DNA of 64,000 nt, taken from Mesorhizobium sp. GTDB lineage: Bacteria > Pseudomonadota > Alphaproteobacteria > Rhizobiales > Rhizobiaceae. The stretch spans positions 100,589 through 164,588 of the forward strand of contig SAQR01000007.1 in assembly GCA_004020365.1 (NCBI GenBank), given 5' to 3'. The first letter of the stretch is position 1. Every line of letters starts with the position of its first letter. The translations under genes were made by a program, and so were the position numbers. A model generated the notes under the pieces. The model worked only from the letters and a program-made list of their open reading frames with translations, did not search any database and was not told where the DNA came from. Shown here piece by piece: positions 1 to 7,783 of the stretch.

Positions 1-1226
1 GTCATCCGACAACCGACCGCCGCATAAAGGATGAAACTCGTCGCGATGGCGCCGGACACTGCAAAGGCCACCGCGTTCACGCCGTAGGGTGCTGAGAGCA
101 ATGCGAATGAAGCGACAAGTGACATATAAACGAACGCCATGAAGGCTGTTTGGTAACTTTGGCCTGTCGCAAGCATCACGGCTCCGGAAACTCTATAACC
201 TAGGCGGAAATACATTACTACAGAGAACGCGGTAATAGGAACGACGGCATCCATCCACTTTTCGCCGAGGACAGTCAACACAACCTCTTTTGCAAAACAG
301 CATAGAAACGCGCTGGTAGGTATAGAGAGCGCAGCAGTCAAAGCATACGCCTTGAGCTGAGCGCTGCGTAGTCGCGCCTTGTCGTGATGGACCTTCGACA
401 GAAGTGGGAAAACGACGCTCTTGTTCAGATTGCCGAACAGATTTGCCGGCATTGCGATCAGATAATATGCTCGCGAGTAAATGCCAAGCTCTGCAGTACC
501 GATCAACCGTGCCACAATTATATTGTCTATATATTTGGCAGTGAAGCTCGATATACCAGCCAGCGAATAGCCCAGGCTCTGGCTGCGGATATCGCGGTAG
601 GACTGCATGTCGAAACGGGGACTCACGAGATAGTCCCTGGCAATGAAAAAATAGATGCTGGCCAGGATGAACGCCTCGGCCATGTACGCGACCACCAAGG
701 CCCAATAGCTGAGCCCAAAATAGGCAAGCGGAATGGCTAGGCCGACGTGGGAAGCAATCCATGCGACCAGCCTCGCCATGGAGGATATTTTGAATTTCAG
801 GTGCCGCGACAGAAGGGCCTCGGTGGTCAGATTGAACGCGTTCGCGACCATCATCACCGCAAGGACGCGCGAAACGAGGACCAATTCCGGCACACGAAGA
901 AAATCGGCAATCTGCCGTGCAAACACCCATTGAAGCAAGCCGAGAATGGCAGCCATCATCATGGACAAGGAAACTACGGTTCCGACATGGCGCTCCTCGA
1001 TCTCCCGTCGCTGGACCACGACTTGCGACATGCCGAGATTGGCAAGGTTATTGCCGATGGCTGCTATGATCATCGCAGCGCCGACAATGCCGTACTCTCG
1101 GGGGGAGAGCAGGCGCGCGAGAACGGCCGTGACCAGGACATGCAATAAGATTCGGGCCAGCAGAGTTGTGCCCGACCAGGAAAGTCCCCGGGCAGCCTCG
1201 CGTGTCAAATTCCGGTTTTCGTTCAC
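1..1226 (-). CDS. Wzx-type polysaccharide flippase (3' end outside window)
   Basis: Reading down from a GTG at 1226 gives one open frame that runs off the left edge (about 408 residues seen). It begins VNENRNLTREAARG and continues through LLSPREYGIVGAAMIIAAIG, then many hydrophobic segments, which is the pattern of the MATE-like oligosaccharide flippases (Wzx/RfbX family) that move undecaprenyl-linked repeat units across the inner membrane. The motif around VVVQRREIEERHVGT near residue 80 is also typical. It sits first in a run of minus-strand polysaccharide genes and fits a Wzx/Wzy-dependent pathway. The GTG start is inferred; no strong ribosome site is evident. Family assignment is firm, but substrate is unknown. 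Confidence 0.85.
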   Translation of the reverse strand, partial: MNENRNLTREAARGLSWSGTTLLARILLHVLVTAVLARLLSPREYGIVGAAMIIAAIGNNLANLGMSQVVVQRREIEERHVGTVVSLSMMMAAILGLLQWVFARQIADFLRVPELVLVSRVLAVMMVANAFNLTTEALLSRHLKFKISSMARLVAWIASHVGLAIPLAYFGLSYWALVVAYMAEAFILASIYFFIARDYLVSPRFDMQSYRDIRSQSLGYSLAGISSFTAKYIDNIIVARLIGTAELGIYSRAYYLIAMPANLFGNLNKSVVFPLLSKVHHDKARLRSAQLKAYALTAALSIPTSAFLCCFAKEVVLTVLGEKWMDAVVPITAFSVVMYFRLGYRVSGAVMLATGQSYQTAFMAFVYMSLVASFALLSAPYGVNAVAFAVSGAIATSFILYAAVGCRM

Positions 1227-1674
1227 GCGCCTACCACCCCGACTTGAGAACAAGGCGCTCAACTACTTGAGACGGCTCAATGCAACGACAAGCATCCTGT
1301 GCATCCCAGTGGCGCGCACCATCTCAAGCGCCAACGACAGAAACGGCAATCGCCGACGCGCTATGGACGCCATCCGCTTGAAAACACGCTCCAGCCGAAG
1401 GTCCATCTGCGCCTAAGCCACTTCATGATGGCATTCGCAGCTCACTAGCGCTACGCCCGAAAACATCCCGTCAAACCGACAGATAGCGGTGGCAGTCCGG
1501 TGTTGTTCCCGCTTGGGGTACCAATATTGGAGGATGAGCCTCATCTGGTTTGTTCCCTCGGCGGCAGCTCCTTGCCCCCATTCAAACGCAGAGGCGGCAG
1601 CCGCTCACTGAACCCGGTCTTGTTGCCTTCAACAACAATCTGCGGATGCCGCTGCCGCGCGCAAAGGATGAGCT
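1227..1674. other. Intergenic, possibly degenerate coding DNA
   Basis: No convincing gene is present between the flippase and the glycosyltransferase. On the minus strand there are three short frames of about 45 codons each (from about 1668, 1535 and 1405), one starting MRLILQYWYPK, which resembles the first strand of a glycosyltransferase but stops soon after. I read this as possible remains of a gene but cannot name it. Confidence 0.35.
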
Positions 1675-2913
1675 TCATGTGCGATTCACACTCTGGACGC
1701 GGAGCGAAGAGGTCCCTTCCTTGAGAAGAGCCGCGTAGAGCTTCATTTGCTCTTGGGCAGCCCTCTTCATGCTGAAGCGCATTGCGATGGTGTTCACTGC
1801 TTGCTCTCCCATGTCATCGCGCTTGGCCTTCGATAGGCCGAGTGCGCGACGAAGGAGTCCGCAATACTCCACATGCGAGCGAGCCACAAAGCCGCTGCAC
1901 TCATGCTCCACAACGTCGGACGCACCGCTGACATCGGTGACGATCGGCACCACGCCGCAGCTCATGGCCTCGAGCAGGGCGTTTGACATGCCTTCGGACA
2001 CCGAGGTGGAAAGATAGAAATCTGCGTCCCACAGAAAAGGAAAGACATCTTCGACCGCGCCGGCGAATGTGACCCTGCCGGAAAGGCCCAACCGGGCCGC
2101 CTGTTCCTCGAGCGCGGCGCGGCACTGGCCATCGCCCAGGATGGTGAGTTGCGCCTTTGCGTCGGCGGGAAGTGCCGCGAACGCATCGATCATGTGCTCG
2201 AGGCATTTTTCCGGATCGAGGCGGCCAAGGCAGATAAAGCGTCGGCTGCCATCGGCGTTCGGCTCGCGGCGCGGCTTGCGGGGCAGATCGATCCCATTCG
2301 GAATCATATGAATGCGATCCGCGCCGATGCCATGTCTCTTCAGATCACTAGCGATTTGGCGGCTATTGGCGATGAAGGCCGTGACGTGATGTTTAATCAA
2401 GGCGGACGCCCAGCGACCGATGATTTTCTTTTCGCGCACAGCGTCGAGATCGAAACACCGTCCGCCCCGGCCCAATTTTGCGAGAACCGGTTTGCGCAGG
2501 AGGGCCCCTGCCAATGCCGCCGGAACAGCGTGAAGTCGGGCATGGATGATATGTACGACATCGAATTCGTCGCGACGGCGCAGCATCCAGATCACAAGCT
2601 GGACACACCACGACAGGAACGACAGCATATGCCGCCCGCCCAAATACGGCGCCGCGCGCAAACGAAGGCGATGGATAGGCACCCCGTCTATGGCGGACCG
2701 TTTCGGGGTCGAGTGCGACAGTCTGGGTGCCAGAATGGTTGCGGAAACGCCGCTTTCGATCAGAGCCCGAGCAAATCGCCGCGTCTGTTGCTCGCCGCCG
2801 CCATATGACTCAGGAAAATAGGTTGGGAGCACGAGCAGAACACGTGTGCTGGGAAGAGCTTCGGCTCGCGGCGTCTTCATCGGATTAGCGGCGGGAATTT
2901 CTGCTAAAATCAT
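1675..2913 (-). CDS. Glycosyltransferase family 4
   Basis: This is a GT4 (GT-B fold) glycosyltransferase of about 412 residues, expected to add one sugar to a lipid-linked repeat unit in the cytoplasm. The N-terminal domain starts RVLLVLPTYFPESYGGGEQQ, with the Gly-rich acceptor loop. The C-terminal donor domain has FICLGRLDPEKCLEHMIDAF, then LTILGDGQCRAALEE and the EGMSNALLEAMSCGVVPIVT stretch with the family E-x7-E motif. I place the start at 2913, where GGCGGA precedes ATG by five bases; an ATG at 2880 is also possible. A piece of a close paralogue lies at 7262-7581. Specific sugar not predictable. Confidence 0.88.
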   Translation of the reverse strand: MILAEIPAANPMKTPRAEALPSTRVLLVLPTYFPESYGGGEQQTRRFARALIESGVSATILAPRLSHSTPKRSAIDGVPIHRLRLRAAPYLGGRHMLSFLSWCVQLVIWMLRRRDEFDVVHIIHARLHAVPAALAGALLRKPVLAKLGRGGRCFDLDAVREKKIIGRWASALIKHHVTAFIANSRQIASDLKRHGIGADRIHMIPNGIDLPRKPRREPNADGSRRFICLGRLDPEKCLEHMIDAFAALPADAKAQLTILGDGQCRAALEEQAARLGLSGRVTFAGAVEDVFPFLWDADFYLSTSVSEGMSNALLEAMSCGVVPIVTDVSGASDVVEHECSGFVARSHVEYCGLLRRALGLSKAKRDDMGEQAVNTIAMRFSMKRAAQEQMKLYAALLKEGTSSLRVQSVNRT

Positions 2914-2993
2914 ATCAATCCGCCGGATAGCGTCCCTGGAGCCAAGGCGGAGATTACAACCCCGTCCAATGTGCAAAAAGAAGATGCCTTCTT

Positions 2994-3113
2994 TGGCATC
3001 TTACCGCCTTCCAGCGCGTCGATCCTCCTATCGTCTAGATCAACGCACTCCACTTCATGCCCGAAATCGGAAAAGCAGGCATCGCTAACCTGCCCGATCA
3101 CTGTCAAACGCAT
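2994..3113 (-). pseudogene. UDP-glucose 6-dehydrogenase N-terminal stub
   Basis: A minus-strand frame starting at 3113 reads MRLTVIGQVSDACFSDFGHE and continues VECVDLDDRRIDALEGGKMP, then loses all similarity. This matches the first 45 or so residues of UDP-glucose/GDP-mannose dehydrogenases, whose usual start is M-R-x-x-x-I-G-x-G-Y-V-G-L-V-S-G-A-C-F. The GxGYVGL part of the NAD-binding loop is missing from inside the fragment, and nothing of the other roughly 390 residues follows. It is therefore a non-functional remnant, squeezed between two glycosyltransferase genes. Confidence 0.75.
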
Positions 3114-3126
3114 AGGTCACACCCGT

Positions 3127-4374
3127 TCATCGCGGAAGCGCCACATTTCGGACAGGAGGCCTTGTTGACACTCCCTTGCTTGCCCGATGCTGGTCAAGAG
3201 CCTCGCGGTAAATGGCACCAATGCGCTTGCCCATCAGCTTGACGTCCCAGTTCGAAAGATCCGTCGCCGTGGCACCTTGGGCAAGGCAAGCCAGTCTTTC
3301 ACGATCCTCCAGGAGGGCGGCAATGGCGTCGGCCATGGCTGCCAAGTCGTCCGCGGGTGTAATCACACCGTTGATACCAGGGCGGAGCACTTCGCGAAGA
3401 CCTGGCAGATCGCAAGCGACGCAGGGTTTGCCGCCGGCGAGATATTGCATGACCACGCGGGGCAATCCCTCCCGCATGGAACAGAGCAGGCAGAGATCCG
3501 CGAGTGCGATCAGCCGCTCGGGGTCGTCCCTATAACCGGTAAAGACCACTTGTCGTTCGAGCCCAAGCCGCTTGGCCCGCGATTCGACGGTCGAGCGAAG
3601 CGGCCCGTCGCCCGCGAGTACAAGCACCGCGTCGGGTAACCGGACGGCGACTTTGTTGAAAGCGTCCAGAAATTCCGCGTGTCGCTTGCGTGGCTCGAAT
3701 GCCGCGATCATCAAGAGCACAGGCGGGCGCGGCGCGCCCGGCGTCAAGCGCAACAAATCGCGCCAATCGTCGGGCGGACCGGCGTTGCGAAAACGATCGA
3801 GATCGAATCCGGAACGGACGACATAATGATTGTCTGGATGTCCAACTCCTGCGCTCAAGCACAAGTCACGGATGCCCTCGCTCACGCTGATGAACGCACT
3901 GGTGACTGGCGCTGCCAGCTTTTCCAAGGCGAGATAAACAAACCGCTCGGCGACGCCGACATTGACAAAAGGCACGATATGCACGCCATGAACGATCGCT
4001 GGAACGCCCGCCGCCCATGCGGCGAGACGCCCGAGAATGCCTGCCTTGCTGGTGTGCGTATGCACGATGTCGGCATTCAAGGCGCGGAATCTCCGGGTGA
4101 GCGCCAACAATGCCCGCATGTCGGAGACAGGCGAAATGGACCGAGTCAGGCCCGGGACGCCAATGAGTTCCACCCGCGGGTCCACTTTAGCTATGATTTC
4201 CGGCTGGACCGCCTCGCCATGCAGCAGGACAACATCATGCCCCCTTTGCGCAGCCCAATTGCAGGAATGGACAGTATTCTCATCAGCACCGCCATTGATG
4301 AGACGGGTGATGACATGAGCGATACGCAGTCGACGCCCCAAGTCAATCTTGCCTTCCGCGTCCTGTACTTTCAT
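3127..4374 (-). CDS. Glycosyltransferase family 4
   Basis: A GT4 enzyme of 415 residues, cytoplasmic or membrane-peripheral. Residues 17-40 read LRIAHVITRLINGGADENTV, a usual GT4 opening with Gly-Gly loop. IVHTHTSKAGILGRLAAWAAG near residue 100 is the conserved HTHTSKAG segment of sugar transferases in capsule and O-antigen loci. The donor domain carries LMIAAFEPRKRHAEFLDAF, VFTGYRDDPERLIALADLCL and SMREGLPRVVMQYLAGGKPC. It is on the same strand as the genes to either side, but the 578-bp gap upstream holds a separate duplicated regulatory segment, so it may be transcribed from there. The start at 4374 gives the expected length. Confidence 0.9.
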   Translation of the reverse strand: MKVQDAEGKIDLGRRLRIAHVITRLINGGADENTVHSCNWAAQRGHDVVLLHGEAVQPEIIAKVDPRVELIGVPGLTRSISPVSDMRALLALTRRFRALNADIVHTHTSKAGILGRLAAWAAGVPAIVHGVHIVPFVNVGVAERFVYLALEKLAAPVTSAFISVSEGIRDLCLSAGVGHPDNHYVVRSGFDLDRFRNAGPPDDWRDLLRLTPGAPRPPVLLMIAAFEPRKRHAEFLDAFNKVAVRLPDAVLVLAGDGPLRSTVESRAKRLGLERQVVFTGYRDDPERLIALADLCLLCSMREGLPRVVMQYLAGGKPCVACDLPGLREVLRPGINGVITPADDLAAMADAIAALLEDRERLACLAQGATATDLSNWDVKLMGKRIGAIYREALDQHRASKGVSTRPPVRNVALPR

Positions 4375-4487
4375 ATCGCCGCACCGATCGCGCTGAATTT
4401 ATCCGTTGGGTGCGTTCCCACGCCCAGCCGCGCTTTTGGTCCATGCGTCCCGATATCGGTGCTACTGCATTGGAGTGACATGCCACG

Positions 4488-4800
4488 CCTCGGTGGGTGC
4501 ATGCCGTATGGAGATGAACCCCGAATCCTAAGTGTGCCCTTCCTTCTTGGGCCATGACACATGCAGTCCGTAAGGAGGGTTATTCCAACGGCTTCCAGTC
4601 GATCAGGTCTAACTTGTTGGATTTAAACGTCTCAGAGAACTGCCGCTGTTACCCCGGGCACAGCGGAGTGATTATTTTGTGGTATACCTTGTACCAATAT
4701 TTCTACCTCACCGCGTTTGCGCGAATCGGATCGGAACCGGACTCGTTCAAAAAAGTAGTGGAGGCAATGCTTTAAGGGACTTAGGGGAGGGGCCGGACCC
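4488..4800. repeat. Copy A of a three-copy regulatory segment
   Basis: This segment is a diverged copy of the sequence between the sugar transferase and the Crp gene (16619-16945). Shared blocks in order are a GGTGCATGCCGYAT start region, CCCCGAATCCTA, TAAGGAGGG with TTATYCCAACGGCTTCCAGTC, GCTGTTACCCCGGGCACAG, GGACTCGTTC and GCAAYGCTTTA. The copy even includes the first few codons of the sugar transferase gene. It lacks the ATG that begins the Crp gene in copy C. It could still serve as the promoter for the minus-strand glycosyltransferase that starts at 4374. Confidence 0.75.
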
Positions 4801-4830
4801 GCAGCTTGCGGATTTTTCGCGTGCTCCACG

Positions 4831-4918
4831 TTACTTGTTGTCGATGTGCGGCGGCAGCTGGTTGGGGCGCGCGAGCGGGCAGTCGATCAAGACGTTGTCC
4901 CTTCCCCGAGAAGCCAGC
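4831..4918 (-). pseudogene. Tail of an unidentified gene (copy 1)
   Basis: A minus-strand reading ends GRDNVLIDCPLARPNQLPPH, then IDNK and a TAA at 4831. The same tail with substitutions is found at 7828-7916. Conservation is better at residue level than would be expected for random DNA, so both are likely 3' ends of one duplicated gene whose body is missing. I do not recognise the family. Confidence 0.45.
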
Positions 4919-4952
4919 TTGGTTCGATCGCTCTGCAAGTGCCAGCGGAGAC

Positions 4953-5930
4953 TTACTCCTCGGTTACAAACGAGACCACCTCCTCAATCGGCCTGCGCGG
5001 CGACCTGGCAAATCTGATGGCAGTACCTGCCATAGGGCCAAGGGCGACGCATGCAATCAATCTCTCGCCTGCTCGAATTCGACCTACGTCACGAATTTGC
5101 CGTTCAACTCGACTATCGACCGCAAGATTGAGTGGGCAAGCCACGAGCCGAAGTGCCTCCGCGGCCAACAGGAAATGCATTAGGAACAGCGCACCATCGA
5201 CATAAATCTGGTTTCGTTGATTGCTTCCTCGCCAGGCCCTTGTGTCTGACGTGACAATGGCCAGGTTTGATATGGACTGTGAAAAGCCTCGCGCCCCGCC
5301 CTGCAGGGCGAGTATCCGATCGATTTGATGACGGCCCTGGTAGAGGTATACTCTTGTCGCCTGCCTGTTGCATTGGGATGGCGCACCTTGGGCCAAGCGT
5401 ACCAACTCCAACAATGTGGTGCGATCTATTAATTGTTCGTCAAAGTATCTAACCGAGCGACGACACTGAAGTCCTTCCAGGAGTGTGAGGGCTGGCCCCC
5501 CAATTGGCAGAACGGCGCTTTGAACCCCGCCGGTGAAGGCGACTCCATCAAGCCCATTGAAACGCTCGACGAATTGACGAACTTTCTCAACAAAGGGCTG
5601 CTCAGGCTCTCCTGGTGGATGAAGGTCAACATAGGCGCGAAGTGCGCCGACAGCCATTTCAAGCGGAAACGTCCCTAGCGAGATGTCGTAGGAGGACACC
5701 TCATTCATAAGTCGCTTGATTTTTTCCTGGCCAAAACCGGGCCTCCTGTCCTTTAGAGAAAGGCCCTTCTCAATCGAGTGAGCGTCCACGATTATTCGGT
5801 AATATAGCCGCTCTTTCTTGGGAACCAGCAGCGAATCCCCGTTGTAACGTAGGTAATTTCCAACGTCATATACGTAGGAGATGATTACCTTCGCTTGAGC
5901 AGACAGAAGAATTTGCAGCTTTCGAAGCAT
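4953..5930 (-). CDS. Nitroreductase-family protein of a polysaccharide locus
   Basis: 325 residues. The C-terminal two thirds is a nitroreductase fold: RRSVRYFDEQLIDRTTLLEL near residue 155 (the FMN-phosphate binding R-R-S-x-R motif), APSQCNRQATRVYL, YVDGALFLMHFLLAAEALRL and ERLIACVALGPM. The first 120 residues are an extension with IVDAHSIEKGLSLKDRRPGFG. Such proteins are flavoenzymes in general, but many in polysaccharide clusters have no known reaction. The 24-bp gap to the pyruvyl transferase gene upstream suggests one transcript. A role in modifying the pyruvylated sugar or in redox support is inference. Confidence 0.8.
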   Translation of the reverse strand: MLRKLQILLSAQAKVIISYVYDVGNYLRYNGDSLLVPKKERLYYRIIVDAHSIEKGLSLKDRRPGFGQEKIKRLMNEVSSYDISLGTFPLEMAVGALRAYVDLHPPGEPEQPFVEKVRQFVERFNGLDGVAFTGGVQSAVLPIGGPALTLLEGLQCRRSVRYFDEQLIDRTTLLELVRLAQGAPSQCNRQATRVYLYQGRHQIDRILALQGGARGFSQSISNLAIVTSDTRAWRGSNQRNQIYVDGALFLMHFLLAAEALRLVACPLNLAVDSRVERQIRDVGRIRAGERLIACVALGPMAGTAIRFARSPRRPIEEVVSFVTEE

Positions 5931-5954
5931 TTTTATAACATCTTAATTTGTTTT

Positions 5955-7121
5955 TTACTTGGCCGCCGGCAGGGCCCTGTCCAGAAACGTACGGCCAATC
6001 TCAGCTAGTTCCCGGAGTCGGTTGTCTATCTTCATGTAGTCGTGAACAAGTTTTCCGAGATTTTCGCACATGTCCAGCAAATTGTCCCTGGCACCCTTGC
6101 GGTGAATACACACGTACTGAGAGGGAATGCCCATCAGCGTCATCAAAGCTTCATTCTTAGTGGGGAAGCCGATGGCGGGTCGCCGACTGTCCAGGCAAAT
6201 TAACGGGCACCGGTTCCGCAGAGCAAATAGTGCCCCATGCATGCGCTCTGACAAGCAGTAGGAGAATTGTGATGCCAGATTTGCCCACTCGAGGGGATCT
6301 ATAGGCTTTTCGGTGAGATCGATATCTGCGAGGTGATTGCGATCCGAGACCGACACAATCTGCACGCCGCGCGCCCGCAGAGAGGTCGTAGCCTCTGCAT
6401 AGAGCTCGTGCTGGCCGGCTATCACCAACGCCCGGGGCCGATTGAAATCCACGCCCCAGGAAGCCAGCTTTACACGCAGGCTTTCATGAGTGGCATTCGA
6501 AGTTAGATCGTGAGTGACTGTCGGGTCTGGGGTCAATGTCACACGATCCGCGAGGCTTGGATCTGCCCAGAGGACCATCTCACGCGTCCGCTCGTCCCGC
6601 ACGCCGATCGCGACAAATTCGTTCAGGCATTTGGCCATCAAGTATCGATTGCGGCGCGGCATTTCGGTCCATTTGGTGCTGCTGCCGGTGCTCGCCGCAT
6701 ATGCTATCTTCGAGCACGCCACTTCTGGCCAGTAGACATTGGGAAATGGGGGACATAGTGGGTTGGTCTGAAGCTTGATCAGCCCACCGAGACGGGAGAC
6801 GTAATCGATCTTCCAAACCTCATCGCTACCCACCACAACCGCATCATAGCGGTCGCTTACGTAGCGAAACGTTGGTGACCTATCCTCCGAGTAGAACCTC
6901 TTGGGGCTGAGCAGCAGTCCATCGGCGAAGGCGGCAAGCGTTCGCTGGCGTGCGTTTGTCGCCGGCCCATAGCCAGTCTCCAGTCGTCTTGGATAGCGGT
7001 GGTCCACGATCTCCGCCAGCGAGCCGGGACGCAGGTCCGAAATGCAGCGTTGGAGGGCGAGGCTCTGAAGCTGCGCCCCCTCGTTGTAACCGGTGTGCAA
7101 AGTTAGTGTGCCAATCAACAT
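5955..7121 (-). CDS. Polysaccharide pyruvyl transferase family protein
   Basis: 388 residues. The family transfers enolpyruvyl or pyruvate ketal groups from phosphoenolpyruvate to sugars of exopolysaccharides. Seen here are the opening IGTLTLHTGYNEGAQLQSLA, the conserved GSDEVWKIDY at residues 98-107, a PDPTVT element near 199 and the hallmark SERMHGALFA at 291-300. The gene precedes the nitroreductase gene by 24 bp on the same strand and the two are probably co-transcribed. Start at 7121 gives the normal N-terminus. A pyruvyl group would add negative charge to the polymer. Confidence 0.9.
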   Translation of the reverse strand: MLIGTLTLHTGYNEGAQLQSLALQRCISDLRPGSLAEIVDHRYPRRLETGYGPATNARQRTLAAFADGLLLSPKRFYSEDRSPTFRYVSDRYDAVVVGSDEVWKIDYVSRLGGLIKLQTNPLCPPFPNVYWPEVACSKIAYAASTGSSTKWTEMPRRNRYLMAKCLNEFVAIGVRDERTREMVLWADPSLADRVTLTPDPTVTHDLTSNATHESLRVKLASWGVDFNRPRALVIAGQHELYAEATTSLRARGVQIVSVSDRNHLADIDLTEKPIDPLEWANLASQFSYCLSERMHGALFALRNRCPLICLDSRRPAIGFPTKNEALMTLMGIPSQYVCIHRKGARDNLLDMCENLGKLVHDYMKIDNRLRELAEIGRTFLDRALPAAK

Positions 7122-7261
7122 TTAGCAGGTCCGTTGCTATCAACGGCAAGTTCTCCCGTCAAGTAAAGTATCACACCAGCACGTAGGCAACAATTGCCTC
7201 CTCGGCCGAATTGTATTTAACGATCTTCAAAGAATAGAGGCTGTTTTCAGGAGCGTTTGAC

Positions 7262-7581
7262 TTTGACATACCTTCCGACACCGAGGTGGAAGGATTGAAT
7301 TCAGCCTCCCACAGGGATGGAAAGACATTTTCGACCGAGCCAGCGAAAGTGACCCTGCTGGAAAGGCCCAACCGGGCCGCCTGTTCCTCGAGAGTGGCGC
7401 GGCATTGGCCATCGCCCAGTATGGTGAGTTGCGCCCTTGCCTCGGCGGGAAGTGCCGCGAACTCGTCGATCATCTGCCCGAGCGTTCCGGACTAAGATGG
7501 CCAAGGCAGATAGAGCGTCGACTGCCATCGGCGTTCGGCTCGCGGCGCGGATTGCGGGGCAGTTCGATCCCATTCGGAATC
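7262..7581 (-). pseudogene. Duplicated internal fragment of the GT4 gene at 1675-2913
   Basis: This stretch is clearly related at nucleotide level to about 1982-2306, the donor-domain part of the GT4 gene. The translation includes LTILGDGQCRATLEEQAARL, then GLSSRVTFAGSVENVFPSLW and STSVSEGMS, after which the frame runs into unrelated sequence. There is a small deletion with a frame break near 7485-7495. Neither start nor end of a glycosyltransferase is present, so it is a dead fragment. Confidence 0.85.
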
Positions 7582-7783
7582 GGCTTTCAATCGGTCAGAT
7601 TTAGCTGGCTGGATTTAAGCGACTTAGAGACGGGGTCGCTGTTACCTCGGGCACAGCGGAGCGATTTTATCGTGATAAACTTATGTACTGGAACTTCTGC
7701 GTTTGCGCGGAACCGGACTCGTTCAAAGAAGTCAAGGCAACGCTCCAAGGACCGGGCACTTTACCCGTCAGGGACGGGCCATG
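7582..7783. repeat. Copy B of the three-copy regulatory segment, upstream of the MBOAT gene
   Basis: Begins directly after the glycosyltransferase fragment with GGCTTTCAATCGGTCAG and shares with copies A and C the blocks GTCGCTGTTACC, CGGGCACAG, GATTTTATCGT, GGACTCGTTC, CAAGGCAACGCT and the terminal ACCCGTCAGGGACGGGCCATG. In copy C the equivalent ATG begins the Crp gene; here it is at 7781 and opens the acyltransferase frame. The segment thus probably supplies promoter, ribosome site and start codon to the acyl-transfer operon. Confidence 0.75.

Noticed and set aside
193-930. Minus-strand frame of 245 codons at the left end
   Set aside because: It is in another frame of the same strand as the flippase; only the flippase frame gives membrane segments and family motifs.
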